Assembly (NCBI GenBank): GCA_016715465.1
Contig: JADKAA010000029.1
Location: 558,001 to 622,000, forward strand
Reading direction: 5' to 3'
From: Saprospiraceae bacterium
GTDB lineage: Bacteria; Bacteroidota; Bacteroidia; Chitinophagales; Saprospiraceae
DNA length: 64,000 nt
Shown: positions 27,133 through 35,554 of the stretch, in pieces
How the letters are laid out: every line of letters begins with the position of its first letter
Numbering within the stretch: position 1 is the first letter of the stretch
Position numbers and translations under genes: made by a program
Notes under the pieces: generated by a model
What the model was told of the DNA's origin: nothing
Databases searched by the model: none
The model's input: only the letters and a program-made list of their open reading frames with translations

Positions 27133-27262
27133 ATAAGGATTTTGATTGCGAAAATACATAAAGGAAAAATAACGCACATCAAACGTGCGATAAAGTTGTC
27201 AAAATAAAGATCCATCCTTACCATTTTGACAAGGAAGAAAACTGACAGTACGCCCGGGAGAA

Positions 27263-27802
27263 TTATTCTATAAAAGCTATCTTTATGGCTTGCTCAATGT
27301 TCTGGATGGCAACCGTGTTGATGATAATCTGCTCCTTTTTTATTCCTTTTATTTCCAGGTAGGTAAGGCAGGCATTCATACGATTTTTCAGCAAAGTTTT
27401 GCTTACCCGATCCTCTGCGGAAAGGTAAGGACTCACCAAAATCCGGTGTCCGTCAAAAAAGGTAACATCCGCGGATTTGTCCAGAGCCTGTATCGCTTCA
27501 TGCGAAAGTACTGCAGATTTTTCGCCAAAACGTATGTCGTAAACTTCTGTAGATACCACATTATAGGCTTCAGAATTGCCGTAGGTGTTGTTTTTGTCAT
27601 CAGAAGCGGGTTTCACAAGGGTATAACCCCTTAAATAATTGACATCTTCTCCGTACACATTGCGAATCGTGCCATCTTTATTGAGATCTACCCGGAGTGG
27701 CACTACGTTGTAAAGAATGACGGTGTTGTTTAAGTGTTTTTGCGCAGATAAGACGCCGCAAAACAAACACACCATAATGGGGGCTATGGTTTTAATGTTC
27801 AT
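27263..27802 (-). CDS. Secreted hypothetical protein with weak OmpA-C-like end
   Basis: This 179-residue protein has a signal peptide (about residues 1-20, GVLSAQ). The mature part begins with strands and a DLNKDGTIRNVYGEDVN calcium-like loop; the C-terminal 80 residues (VTFFDGHRILVSPYLSAEDR, then NRMNACLTYLEIKGIKKEQI) recall the beta-alpha-beta pattern of OmpA peptidoglycan-binding domains, where a repeated helix precedes a 'gv...ri' turn. The match is weak, so only a periplasmic or envelope location is claimed. It is 24 bases downstream of nusB on the same strand. Confidence 0.6.
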   Translation of the reverse strand: MNIKTIAPIMVCLFCGVLSAQKHLNNTVILYNVVPLRVDLNKDGTIRNVYGEDVNYLRGYTLVKPASDDKNNTYGNSEAYNVVSTEVYDIRFGEKSAVLSHEAIQALDKSADVTFFDGHRILVSPYLSAEDRVSKTLLKNRMNACLTYLEIKGIKKEQIIINTVAIQNIEQAIKIAFIE

Positions 27803-27826
27803 GGATGGTTTTTAAGGGTGGATAAA

Positions 27827-28762
27827 CTAATCTTCCAAACCCCGGCCTGACTTAACAATCTTTCCTTCTTCGGTTAGTTGATGTTGCAACCTGTCCAGAA
27901 CCCCATTGATAAATTCTTTACTTTTAGAGGTACTGTAAACTTTCGAAAGTTCGACGTATTCATTAAGGGTTACTTTAACCGGGATTGAATCACAGTACAT
28001 GAATTCGATTATGGCCATTTTCAACATAATCATGTCAATTACAGCCACGCGATCATGGTGCCAGTTTTTCAACACCGGACTAATGTAGTTTAATAACGAT
28101 TTATCTTCCTCAAAAGTTCGTAAAAGAAGGAATTCTCCAAAATCCTTGATACATTCTTCCTCAGGATAGTATTCTTTGTAAAAATCATCCTTCTCAAATG
28201 GTAGTCCTTTCAGTACTTTTTTAATCGAACCAATGACCAGTGATTTGTCATCTTCCCACGTAACATAATGATCTTCAATCAATTCGTTATAGTCAGCACT
28301 TTGACGGCAAAACCTAAACAGCTCCAAAAGCATTTCAAGATCGTCATCATCATTGGTCGGCCTGGATATATATTGTTGATAAGGTTCTTCCTTCTGAAAA
28401 TCGTAGTAAATCTTACGAAAAATATCCTTATCGGTTCGCTCCTTAAAGTGATACTTGTCAAAAACCTTCTGAATGTTTTTATTTTTTTCCAAATCCTTAA
28501 TCCTGGGATTGAAATAGATTTTGGCGTCGAAAGATTTGTCCACTTCAGATTGAAGGTACTTTGTGGCCCTTTTGTCCTTGTCTTCTTCGGCAATGCTGGC
28601 AATCTGGAGTAAGGTATAAATGTTATACAGAAACAGTTCGAAACTGGAATCTATACTTTTCCAATATCTTTTGATGAGCTCGTCCCTGGTAATGTCTTCA
28701 TCTCTTGAGACACTATACAGCAACTGGATGACTTTAATTCTAACGCTTCTTCTACTTAACAT
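27827..28762 (-). CDS. nusB: Transcription antitermination factor NusB
   Basis: This 311-residue protein is the long NusB form common in Bacteroidota, where an extra central helical region separates the two ends of the fold. It begins MLSRRSVRIKVIQLLYSVS, the RNA-binding start, and ends with VAVIDMIMLKMAIIEFMYCD, IPVKVTLNEYVELSKVYST and FINGVLDRLQ, the hallmark C-terminal NusB segments. NusB with NusE binds boxA RNA to prevent early termination in rRNA operons. A minus-strand TAATTTTG at 28767-28774 lies only 4 bases before the ATG, which would make the mRNA nearly leaderless if used. Confidence 0.95.
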   Translation of the reverse strand: MLSRRSVRIKVIQLLYSVSRDEDITRDELIKRYWKSIDSSFELFLYNIYTLLQIASIAEEDKDKRATKYLQSEVDKSFDAKIYFNPRIKDLEKNKNIQKVFDKYHFKERTDKDIFRKIYYDFQKEEPYQQYISRPTNDDDDLEMLLELFRFCRQSADYNELIEDHYVTWEDDKSLVIGSIKKVLKGLPFEKDDFYKEYYPEEECIKDFGEFLLLRTFEEDKSLLNYISPVLKNWHHDRVAVIDMIMLKMAIIEFMYCDSIPVKVTLNEYVELSKVYSTSKSKEFINGVLDRLQHQLTEEGKIVKSGRGLED

Positions 28763-28976
28763 ACAGCAAAATTACAATGGTAGTCCGGGATTCCATTATT
28801 TTGCACAAAATAAATATAATTTTTTATAATATTATAATACAATGCGCACTAAGATGCAAGTAAGACAGTCTTCATTTACAAAATAAAATAACTTTTATGG
28901 CATGGACTGCTGTAACAATACCCTTCATATGGTGGTTTAAACCATTTTTTTGTCCATTTACGACAATTGAGTTAAA

Positions 28977-30158
28977 TTGCTTACAAAATATAAGGCATTG
29001 AAGGTAGTTGTCATCGGGGCTGGCGCATTTGGGTCATGGACTGCATTACATATGCTCAGAAAGGGACATGAAGTCGTCCTGGTTGATACCTGGGGAAGTG
29101 GCAATTCGAGGTCAAGTTCGGGCGACGAAACCAGGGTTATCCGGTCTGTGTACAAGGATGAAGTTTATGCAGACCTTGCCAGGAGATCCGCTGTCCTCTG
29201 GCGGGAAAATGAAGCTCTTTTTGGACAACAAATATATTATGAGAAAGGGGTACTCAACCTCATTGGCAGGGACGAAAGCCGATGGAAAAGCGCCCGCGAT
29301 CACTTTGATGCACTGGGTTTTCCCTACCGGGAATATTCACTCAAAGAACTAAAAAGACATTATCCACTCATTTCTACAGAAGGCCTGAGTTATGCCGTTT
29401 TGGAACCCGGTGCCGGTTATCTGCTGGCAAGAGCGGGATGTATGGTCGTGACCCGCCAGTTTGCCCTTGAAGGAGGCCAGTATGTGCAGGCCAGGGTCAT
29501 ACCGCCCGATGTGGACTTAACAGCCCATGAATATGTGCTTACTGCCGATGGTGCCCGCATTTCAGGCGATACTTTTATTTTTGCCTGTGGTCCCTGGTTA
29601 ACGGGACTTTTTCCAAATCTTCTTTCCGGAAAAATAAAGGCTACCCGCCAGGATATATTTTATTTTGGCTACCCTGAAAATGCCCGCCCCTGGATGGAAC
29701 TGCCGGTTTGGTGCGACTTCGCCAGTTTTACACGGGATGACATGTATTATGGAATTCCCGCATTTGACCCCCATGCCGGTCTGTTTGGATTTAAGGTAGG
29801 AGAAGATGTTGCCGGTGTCGATTTTGATCCCGATAACGGCGACCGCACCATTGATCTGGCAGCCCTGAAAAGGGTAAGGGAATTTATGGAGTTTCGTTTC
29901 CCGGGATTAAAAGATACACCCTTGGCCGACAGCCGGGTGTGTCAGTATGAAAGCACACCCGATGCCCATTTAATTGCTGATAAAGTGCCGGGAACAGAAA
30001 ACATGTGGCTATTGGGTGGTGGTTCCGGGCATGGATATAAATTGGGTGCGTCCATGGGAGAATATATGTCGGCAATGGTGACCGGAGAGTGGCCGATACG
30101 GCCGATATTTTCTCTGGACCGGTTTACCACATTGATTCCTGGTGATGTGAGGAGGTAG
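28977..30158 (+). CDS. FAD-dependent amine oxidase (SolA / sarcosine-oxidase family)
   Basis: This roughly 390-residue flavoprotein has the DAO fold: VVVIGAGAFGSWTALHMLRKG (FAD-binding GxGxxG), SSSGDETRVIRSVY (the R-E-T-R-like monomeric sarcosine oxidase motif with the usual His replaced by Asp), and a C-terminal LLGGGSGHGYKLGASMGEYMS. It should oxidise a secondary amine such as N-methyl-tryptophan or sarcosine with oxygen. The covalent-FAD Cys of monomeric sarcosine oxidases would lie near VCQYESTPD, where a Cys is present (position about 322), in keeping with the family. The start is TTG, either 28977 or 28998 (MKVVVIGAG); no in-frame ATG fits. Confidence 0.85.
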   Translation: MLTKYKALKVVVIGAGAFGSWTALHMLRKGHEVVLVDTWGSGNSRSSSGDETRVIRSVYKDEVYADLARRSAVLWRENEALFGQQIYYEKGVLNLIGRDESRWKSARDHFDALGFPYREYSLKELKRHYPLISTEGLSYAVLEPGAGYLLARAGCMVVTRQFALEGGQYVQARVIPPDVDLTAHEYVLTADGARISGDTFIFACGPWLTGLFPNLLSGKIKATRQDIFYFGYPENARPWMELPVWCDFASFTRDDMYYGIPAFDPHAGLFGFKVGEDVAGVDFDPDNGDRTIDLAALKRVREFMEFRFPGLKDTPLADSRVCQYESTPDAHLIADKVPGTENMWLLGGGSGHGYKLGASMGEYMSAMVTGEWPIRPIFSLDRFTTLIPGDVRR

Positions 30159-30162
30159 GAAT

Positions 30163-30519
30163 TTATCCTCCGGCTTTTTTTACATTGGCGAAGCCCAAAT
30201 CGGCCAGACATCGGACGATGCGATCGCGCTGATTGCCCTGAAGGATGATTTCTCCCTCTTTTACTGAGCCACCAATGCCAATTTTGGCTTTTATGGTTTT
30301 ACATATTTGATCCAAATCATGGTCGCTGTTGGTCTCAAACCCTCTGATGATGACGGCTTCTTTGCCACCCCTTCCTTTTTTTTCATAATGCACTTTCAGT
30401 GCTATCTTTTTCGAAGGTGATTTTTTATCAACGGTCTCATTCGGCTCAGGGGCATTGAGCGGATTTCCCAGGCTTTGAAAAGCCTCCCAGGTCAGTCTGT
30501 TATGTTTATTGTCGGACAT
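30163..30519 (-). CDS. yciH: SUI1/eIF1-like translation factor (YciH family)
   Basis: This 118-residue protein carries a SUI1 domain at about residues 40-118: VHYEKKGRGGKEAVIIRGF, LDQICKTIKAKIGIGGSV, GEIILQGNQRDRIVRCL, with the last part ADLGFANVKKAGG. It resembles E. coli YciH and archaeal/eukaryotic eIF1, which check start-codon selection. The N-terminal 35 residues are polar and probably unstructured. It begins 2 bases after the serine hydrolase stop (minus strand), so the genes may be co-expressed. Confidence 0.92.
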   Translation of the reverse strand: MSDNKHNRLTWEAFQSLGNPLNAPEPNETVDKKSPSKKIALKVHYEKKGRGGKEAVIIRGFETNSDHDLDQICKTIKAKIGIGGSVKEGEIILQGNQRDRIVRCLADLGFANVKKAGG

Positions 30520-30521
30520 AT

Positions 30522-31622
30522 TTATTGGGGTTTTCTCTTCCAGTTGAAGTTTACCATCCTCAGGATCAGCAAGCCCAGGTCTTTCGTACCAAAAGCGGAA
30601 TTGGAAAGCACGACTACCGCTGTTTTGGTTTCAGGTACCATGCCCATAAAGGCACTGTGGCCACTGGTATTGCCATTGCTGATGATGGCCCTGGTCTTTT
30701 TATTGATCTTGATGCCATGCCATCCAAAGGAGTAAAAGAGTTTTTCATTAAAGGAAGGCTCATTGAGTGTGGTCAGAGATGGGCATAACTGATCGAGCCC
30801 TGTCCCTGATGTTCCGAAAAAAGCCCGGGCAAATAAAAGAAGGTCATTCGCTGAAGATTTAATTCCTTCCGAAGCTGCGAAGGAATTAAAATCCCAGGGA
30901 AGGGTTGGTGTGCGGGATCTGTCAATGCCCAACGCCAGAACATTTTCCTTTTTTTCCTTAAAATTTACAAAAGTTTCCTTCATGCCAAGTGGTTCGAGCA
31001 CATAATGCAACAGTGCGGTCTCAAAGTCTGTATTACTTACCGTTTCTGCCACAATTTCCAGCAGGGCGTAATTGATGTGTGCATAATTAAATTCAACCGG
31101 TCGCTGAGGAACAAATTGACTGTAAAAACGCAGCAGGTCATCTTTCGAATAATACTGATAAGGATTTTGGGGATCTTCCTCAAACTCTCCAAACCAGCTG
31201 GGTCTTCTTGGAAATGGTGCCTTGTGGTTGAGTAAATCATACAGGGTGAGGTCAGCCATTCGCGGATTTTGGCTGTCTATTGGCAAGTACTTATTCAAAG
31301 GGTCATTAAGGTCAAGCAGTCCGGCTTGCTGAAGCTGGTGGATAAGCACAGCGGTGAGGGATTTGGAGATGCTACCCAATTCAAAAACATCGTTTTTATC
31401 TAATGGCATCTGCGCATTTGACAAATCGTTGCCGAAGGCCAGGAAATAGACTGAATCCTGATCCAGGATGCCTACAATAAAGCCAGGCGTAAGTTCAAAA
31501 CTAATGTCTGAATCGTATTGAATGATCTTGTTGATCTCCTGTTTCAATGGCGATTCCTGTCCAATTAAAAACAACGGACACGAAGTGAAAAGAATATATA
31601 TCCAGAATTTCAGGGGCAACAT
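30522..31622 (-). CDS. Serine hydrolase of the beta-lactamase class C / DD-peptidase family
   Basis: This 366-residue protein has a signal peptide (to about residue 21, FLIGQ) and the class-C fold. The S-x-x-K site is GSISKSLTAVL (Ser near residue 83). The second motif, normally YSN or YAN, reads FNYAHINYALLEIV, so Asn is replaced by His. The third motif, normally K-T-G or H-T-G, lies in SNGNTSGHSAFMGMVPE. It acts in the periplasm on peptide, ester or beta-lactam substrates; family members include esterases and D-aminopeptidases, and the sequence does not decide. It precedes the SUI1 gene by 2 bases. Confidence 0.85.
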   Translation of the reverse strand: MLPLKFWIYILFTSCPLFLIGQESPLKQEINKIIQYDSDISFELTPGFIVGILDQDSVYFLAFGNDLSNAQMPLDKNDVFELGSISKSLTAVLIHQLQQAGLLDLNDPLNKYLPIDSQNPRMADLTLYDLLNHKAPFPRRPSWFGEFEEDPQNPYQYYSKDDLLRFYSQFVPQRPVEFNYAHINYALLEIVAETVSNTDFETALLHYVLEPLGMKETFVNFKEKKENVLALGIDRSRTPTLPWDFNSFAASEGIKSSANDLLLFARAFFGTSGTGLDQLCPSLTTLNEPSFNEKLFYSFGWHGIKINKKTRAIISNGNTSGHSAFMGMVPETKTAVVVLSNSAFGTKDLGLLILRMVNFNWKRKPQ

Positions 31623-31863
31623 TTCGATATTTAAAGCAAATTAAATGATTTTTTCATTGTGATCCAGTGCCTTGAGTAGTTTTAACCCAAATTGTCTTCA
31701 TCCTGGCTCAAGTTGGGGCAGAATCGTCGTAAATGCATAGGACTCTTAAAAAAATTTAAAAAAATATAAATATTTACCATATTGATTAACAGTTTATTAC
31801 ACTATTTTTGTGTAAAAAATTAAAAAGCCCCTCCGACAATTACAAATGAATATAAATTTTTCC

Positions 31864-31871
31864 TAATTTTG
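31864..31871 (+). promoter_or_regulatory. Candidate -7 box for the membrane TPR gene
   Basis: TAATTTTG matches TAnnTTTG and lies 29 bases before the ATG at 31901, in an AT-rich 280-base gap between divergent genes. A clear TTTG -33 box is not seen. Confidence 0.45.
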
Positions 31872-31900
31872 CAGCGTTTTTTCAAAAGTAAATAACATCC

Positions 31901-32626
31901 ATGTCAACAAGAAGAAATATACCCGGGAGAAGGCCTGGCAGCGGTCCGGTGAAAAATGTAGCAACCGGAAACGAAGAAATTGTAAACATTGTAGAGGTTA
32001 AAGAACATGCCCAGGATTTTTATGTGAGGCATCAGAAACTCATCCTAAGTGTGTTGACGGGACTGATTTTACTTGTCGGTGGATATCTAGCCTATAAATA
32101 TGCCTATGTAGAACCAAAAGAAAAAGCGGCAGTTGAAGCCATGTATCAGGCTGAGGTTCAATTTGCAAGAGACTCATTTGCGGCTGCGCTCGACAATCCC
32201 GGTGGCGGTACTGAAGGATTTGCTTCCATCGCAGACAATTACGGTGGCACAAAGGCTGGAAATACGGCAAAATTTTACGCCGGTATTTGCAACCTGAATT
32301 TGGGTAAGTATGAAGAGGCGATTGAATATCTCGAAGACTATTCTCCGGGAGATGACATTACCCCTGCCGTGAGGTATGGCGCCATTGGCGATGCCTATGC
32401 AGAATTGGGTGACATGGAAAAAGCGTATGACCATTACGAAAAAGCTGCCGGTGAAGCCGAAGACGAATTTTCAGGTCCTTATTATCTAAATAAACTTGGA
32501 TTGCTTCAGTTTGCCCAGAAGAAAAATGATGAAGCGTTAAAAACTTTTAAAACATTGGCAGATAAATATCCTATGTCTGTAGAAGCAAGGGAAGCTGAAA
32601 AGTTCGTGGCCAGGCTGGAAAAGTAA
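31901..32626 (+). CDS. Membrane-anchored TPR protein (YfgM-like)
   Basis: This 241-residue protein has a basic cytoplasmic N-terminus (about 45 residues), one membrane helix at about 46-66 (LILSVLTGLILLVGGYLAY), then a long region with tetratricopeptide repeats: GNTAKFYAGICNLNLGKYEEA, YGAIGDAYAELGDMEKAYDH, LLQFAQKKNDEALKTFKTLA. The layout is like YfgM, the periplasmic ancillary of SecYEG, or other scaffold TPR proteins, but that link is inference. ribH follows 107 bases on. Confidence 0.8.
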   Translation: MSTRRNIPGRRPGSGPVKNVATGNEEIVNIVEVKEHAQDFYVRHQKLILSVLTGLILLVGGYLAYKYAYVEPKEKAAVEAMYQAEVQFARDSFAAALDNPGGGTEGFASIADNYGGTKAGNTAKFYAGICNLNLGKYEEAIEYLEDYSPGDDITPAVRYGAIGDAYAELGDMEKAYDHYEKAAGEAEDEFSGPYYLNKLGLLQFAQKKNDEALKTFKTLADKYPMSVEAREAEKFVARLEK

Positions 32627-32733
32627 TTGAAAGCCTGAGTCATTAAATTTTTAAAGAGGTAAAGTGTAAACATTTTACCTCTTTTTTTTCTTACCCAATC
32701 ATCACTTGCGGATAGCAATCATTGAAGATAGAA

Positions 32734-33249
32734 ATGGATCAAAAAAATAAAAATCTTTCGAAACATATCCTGGACGGAGCGCAGGATTATGCACATTTGT
32801 CTATTGGCGTTGTAGTTTCTGAATGGAATGCCCATATTACAAATGCCCTGCTTGAGGGATGTCTTGACACCCTGACCCAAAATGGTCTGGATGAAGGTAA
32901 AATCCATGTCATCCGGGTTCCCGGAACCTTTGAATTGCCAACAGCGGCGAAGTTTTTTGCCGTGAAAGACAGTATAGATGCGGTAGTCTGTTTGGGTTGC
33001 GTAATTAAGGGAGATACCAACCATGACGAGTACATCAATCAGGCGGTGGCTACCGGACTGGTCACCTTGTCTCTGGCGACCAGCAAACCCGTAATTTTTG
33101 GGGTTGTCACAACTTTAAATGAACAACAAGCGCTGGACAGGGCAGGTGGCAGCCACGGCAACAAAGGCATTGAAGCAGCACAAACCGCCTTAAAAATGGC
33201 AAAACTGGCGCAGGAACTGAAAAAATCGAAGAAGACCATAGGATATTGA
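32734..33249 (+). CDS. ribH: 6,7-dimethyl-8-ribityllumazine synthase RibH
   Basis: This 171-residue enzyme joins 5-amino-6-ribitylaminouracil to 3,4-dihydroxy-2-butanone-4-phosphate, the product of the ribBA gene in this window. The family pattern is complete: IGVVVSEWNAHIT, VIRVPGTFELPTAAKFF, VVCLGCVIKGDTNHDEYI (with the catalytic His), PVIFGVVTTLNEQQALDRAG and GNKGIEAAQTALKM. The ATG at 32734 is preferred to a TTG at 32722 that is in frame. The protein normally forms pentamers or 60-mer capsids. Confidence 0.96.
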   Translation: MDQKNKNLSKHILDGAQDYAHLSIGVVVSEWNAHITNALLEGCLDTLTQNGLDEGKIHVIRVPGTFELPTAAKFFAVKDSIDAVVCLGCVIKGDTNHDEYINQAVATGLVTLSLATSKPVIFGVVTTLNEQQALDRAGGSHGNKGIEAAQTALKMAKLAQELKKSKKTIGY

Positions 33250-33361
33250 GCAACTAAATTTATTTCAATTTTCATAATATAATTTCTCCTTAATTGTTTT
33301 TGTCGGAATAATATTTTATTTATATTAAAAAATAAACATTCAGGATAAATTATATTTTTTA

Positions 33362-33393
33362 TTTGCGCAGTAACGGGTAAAATATTATCTTTG
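33362..33393 (+). promoter_or_regulatory. Bacteroidota promoter of rplU-rpmA
   Basis: TTTG (33362-33365) and TATCTTTG (33386-33393) are separated by 20 bases, a full match to the Bacteroidota TTTG-N19-21-TAnnTTTG promoter. It lies 34 bases before the rplU ATG. Confidence 0.75.
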
Positions 33394-33427
33394 CCGCCTA
33401 ATTTAAAACAATTAAATCACCGCAAAC

Positions 33428-33739
33428 ATGCTAGCAATCGTAACCATAGCTGGTCAACAATTTAAAGTGAGTGAAGGTCAGGAGATCTTTGTCCACCAGC
33501 TTGAAGCCAATGCAGGCGATGCTGTTTCATTCGATCAGGTCCACATGACCATCGGAGACAGCAGCACTGTAGTAGGCACGCCGGTCATCAGTGGGGCTGA
33601 AGTAAAAGCCACTGTCATAGGGCACCAGAAAGGTGACAAAGTTATTGTATTCAAGAAAAAGCGCAGGAAGGGCTATCGCAAAAAGAATGGTCACAGACAA
33701 AGCTTTACAAAAATCAGGATTGAATCCATTAACGCTTAA
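33428..33739 (+). CDS. rplU: 50S ribosomal protein L21
   Basis: This 103-residue protein has the L21 pattern: IVTIAGQQFKVSEGQEIFV, GDKVIVFKKKRRKGYRKKNG and HRQSFTKIRIESI, the RNA-binding signature end. It binds 23S rRNA in the large subunit. It is followed by rpmA 32 bases later, the conserved order, and is preceded by a strong Bacteroidota promoter. Confidence 0.98.
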   Translation: MLAIVTIAGQQFKVSEGQEIFVHQLEANAGDAVSFDQVHMTIGDSSTVVGTPVISGAEVKATVIGHQKGDKVIVFKKKRRKGYRKKNGHRQSFTKIRIESINA

Positions 33740-33771
33740 TTTTAAATTTTAAACAGAAAAAAAACAAGATC

Positions 33772-34032
33772 ATGGCTCACAAAAAAGGTGCTGGTAGTTC
33801 AGATAACGGACGGGATAGTAAAAGTAAAAGACTTGGGGTTAAGATTTTTGGAGGTCAGTTTGCGACTGCAGGAAATATCATTGTAAGGCAAAAAGGCACC
33901 AGATTTCATCCTGCGACCAACGTAGGCATGGGAAAGGATTTTACCCTGCATGCATTGGTACATGGTACCGTTGTGTACAAGAAAGGATTTAAAGACAGGA
34001 CATTTGTTAGCGTCGTGCCAGCCGTTAATTAA
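33772..34032 (+). CDS. rpmA: 50S ribosomal protein L27
   Basis: This 86-residue protein begins MAHKKGAGSSDNGRDSKSKR, the standard L27 N-terminus that reaches the peptidyl-transferase centre, and includes GVKIFGGQFATAGNIIVRQ, GTRFHPATNVGMGKDFTLHA and VHGTVVYKKGFKDRTFVSV. It does not need N-terminal cleavage, as in Firmicutes L27. It follows rplU. Confidence 0.98.
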   Translation: MAHKKGAGSSDNGRDSKSKRLGVKIFGGQFATAGNIIVRQKGTRFHPATNVGMGKDFTLHALVHGTVVYKKGFKDRTFVSVVPAVN

Positions 34033-34054
34033 GATGTAGCCTTCAAAGCATAGA

Positions 34055-34085
34055 AAGCCTGCCCTAAAAAGCAGGCTTTTTTTTT
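34055..34085 (+). terminator. Rho-independent terminator of rplU-rpmA
   Basis: AAGCCTGC and GCAGGCTT form an 8-bp stem with a CCTAAAAA loop (34055-34078), followed by a run of nine T. It sits just after rpmA and fits a strong intrinsic terminator. Confidence 0.9.
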
Positions 34086-34106
34086 ACACCTCAACATTTT
34101 TAACAA

Positions 34107-35246
34107 ATGAAACTCATCATCAGGACGCTTCAGGGACTGGAAGGTGTGCTTGCCGCAGAAGCAGAAGCGCTGGGGTGTACAGAGATTAAGACACTGACAC
34201 GGGCCATCAGCTGCGAGGGCAATCAGCAACTCCTCTATCGATGCAATTATGAACTTCGCACTGCCATCAAAGTAATGGTGCCCTTAGTAGAATTGGTGAT
34301 CCAGAATGAGTATCAACTCTATCAGGCTGTGAAAGACATTCCCTGGGAAAATTATTTCAGCCTTGGCCAAACCTTTGCGGTTGAAGGTGTCACCCATTCC
34401 GATATGTTCCGCCATTCCCAATATGTAGCCCTTAAAAGCAAAGATGCCATTGCAGACAGGTTTCGGGAAATGACAGGCAAACGGCCATTTGTCAACCCCG
34501 TGAGCCCCGATATATCTATAGTCATTCACATTCGTCAAAATATACTTACGGTATTGCTGGACGCTTCTGGCCAGTCGTTGCACCAAAGAGGTTACCGGGT
34601 ATATCCTGTTGAAGCACCACTCAACGAAGTACTGGCTGCCGGCATGTTGCTTTTAAGTGGGTGGGATCGCTCTCAGCCGTTGCTTGACCCCATGTGTGGT
34701 TCAGGCACGTTGTTGATAGAAGCCGCTTTTTTGGCCGCAAATCGCCCACCCCAAAAGGCAGATCGAACCTATTGTTTTATGAACTGGATGAACTTTGACC
34801 CTATTCTCTGGAAACAGGTACAAGATGAAGCAGCAGTACAAACCGATTACAGCCGGATAACCCAAATTCAGGGCTATGATAAATCCATTCGTTGCGCAAA
34901 TGCAGCGAGTACCAACATCAGTGAAGCCGGGCTTGAGTCATACATCGCCGTTGAACGGCAGGATTTCTTTACTAGCCAGGGAAGACGGGGTGTGTTTCTC
35001 ATTACCAACCCACCTTATGATGAGCGCCTTAAGGAAGATGACATTGTAAAATTTTATAAAGAAATTGGCGATAAACTGAAAAAAGACTTTGCAGACAGTA
35101 CGGCATGGATCATCGGGGGAAATCTGGAAGCTTTGAAAATGGTAGGCCTCAAGCCATCCAAAAAAATTCCACTGCTCAATGGGGATATTGAATCCGGATT
35201 TTATAAATTTGACCTCTATGAAGGCAGCAAACATCCTCGCATTTAG
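34107..35246 (+). CDS. rlmL: 23S rRNA (guanine-N2)-methyltransferase RlmL-like
   Basis: This 379-residue protein has an N-terminal ferredoxin-like/THUMP RNA-binding region (residues 1-155, with LIIRTLQGLEGVLAAEAEAL and DISIVIHIRQNILTVLLDAS) and a class I methylase domain. Its SAM motif is LLDPMCGSGTLLIEAAFLA and the catalytic N-P-P-Y is ITNPPYDERL. It modifies a guanine of 23S rRNA; the E. coli double-domain RlmKL's second half is absent. It comes straight after the rplU-rpmA terminator, in keeping with a ribosome-linked neighbourhood. Confidence 0.92.
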   Translation: MKLIIRTLQGLEGVLAAEAEALGCTEIKTLTRAISCEGNQQLLYRCNYELRTAIKVMVPLVELVIQNEYQLYQAVKDIPWENYFSLGQTFAVEGVTHSDMFRHSQYVALKSKDAIADRFREMTGKRPFVNPVSPDISIVIHIRQNILTVLLDASGQSLHQRGYRVYPVEAPLNEVLAAGMLLLSGWDRSQPLLDPMCGSGTLLIEAAFLAANRPPQKADRTYCFMNWMNFDPILWKQVQDEAAVQTDYSRITQIQGYDKSIRCANAASTNISEAGLESYIAVERQDFFTSQGRRGVFLITNPPYDERLKEDDIVKFYKEIGDKLKKDFADSTAWIIGGNLEALKMVGLKPSKKIPLLNGDIESGFYKFDLYEGSKHPRI

Positions 35247-35517
35247 TTTCTTTTGTCTGGTAAGCTCCTCAGGCTGGGCGCAGGAGGCTGACCTCCAACG
35301 CCATTTCAAAACCGACCTGTTTATGTATCCGGACACCGCTTCTACAGGGTTAAAATTCCGTTTTCAAAGTCAACCCCAGGGTCCACTGCCTTTCTTCTGC
35401 AGGATTGAAGAATTGACTTCCAAAGCAGGTGGCCTGTTTCTTAAATTCAGACTCGGGAATGCCGCCTATGTCGATAAACTGGAAAATAAAAAAGGTACGG
35501 CAATAAAGGTGGATTAA
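35218..35517 (+). CDS. Small secreted hypothetical protein
   Basis: This 99-residue ORF starts at the ATG at 35218, inside the rlmL tail (29-base overlap), with a good signal peptide (MKAANILAFSFFCLVSSSG ending WAQE). The mature part is a short beta-rich domain (GLKFRFQSQPQGPLPFFCRI, KAGGLFLKFRLG) ending KGTAIKVD. I know no family for it. The overlap and signal peptide favour a real gene. Confidence 0.55.
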   Translation: MKAANILAFSFFCLVSSSGWAQEADLQRHFKTDLFMYPDTASTGLKFRFQSQPQGPLPFFCRIEELTSKAGGLFLKFRLGNAAYVDKLENKKGTAIKVD

Positions 35518-35554
35518 GCGTACGGACTTCCTAAATTTTATACTTTTTCCTTTC

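Noticed and set aside
28925..28955. Intrinsic terminator at GGTTTAAACC plus T-run
   Set aside because: The stem is short and AT-rich, and no upstream gene on the plus strand ends there.
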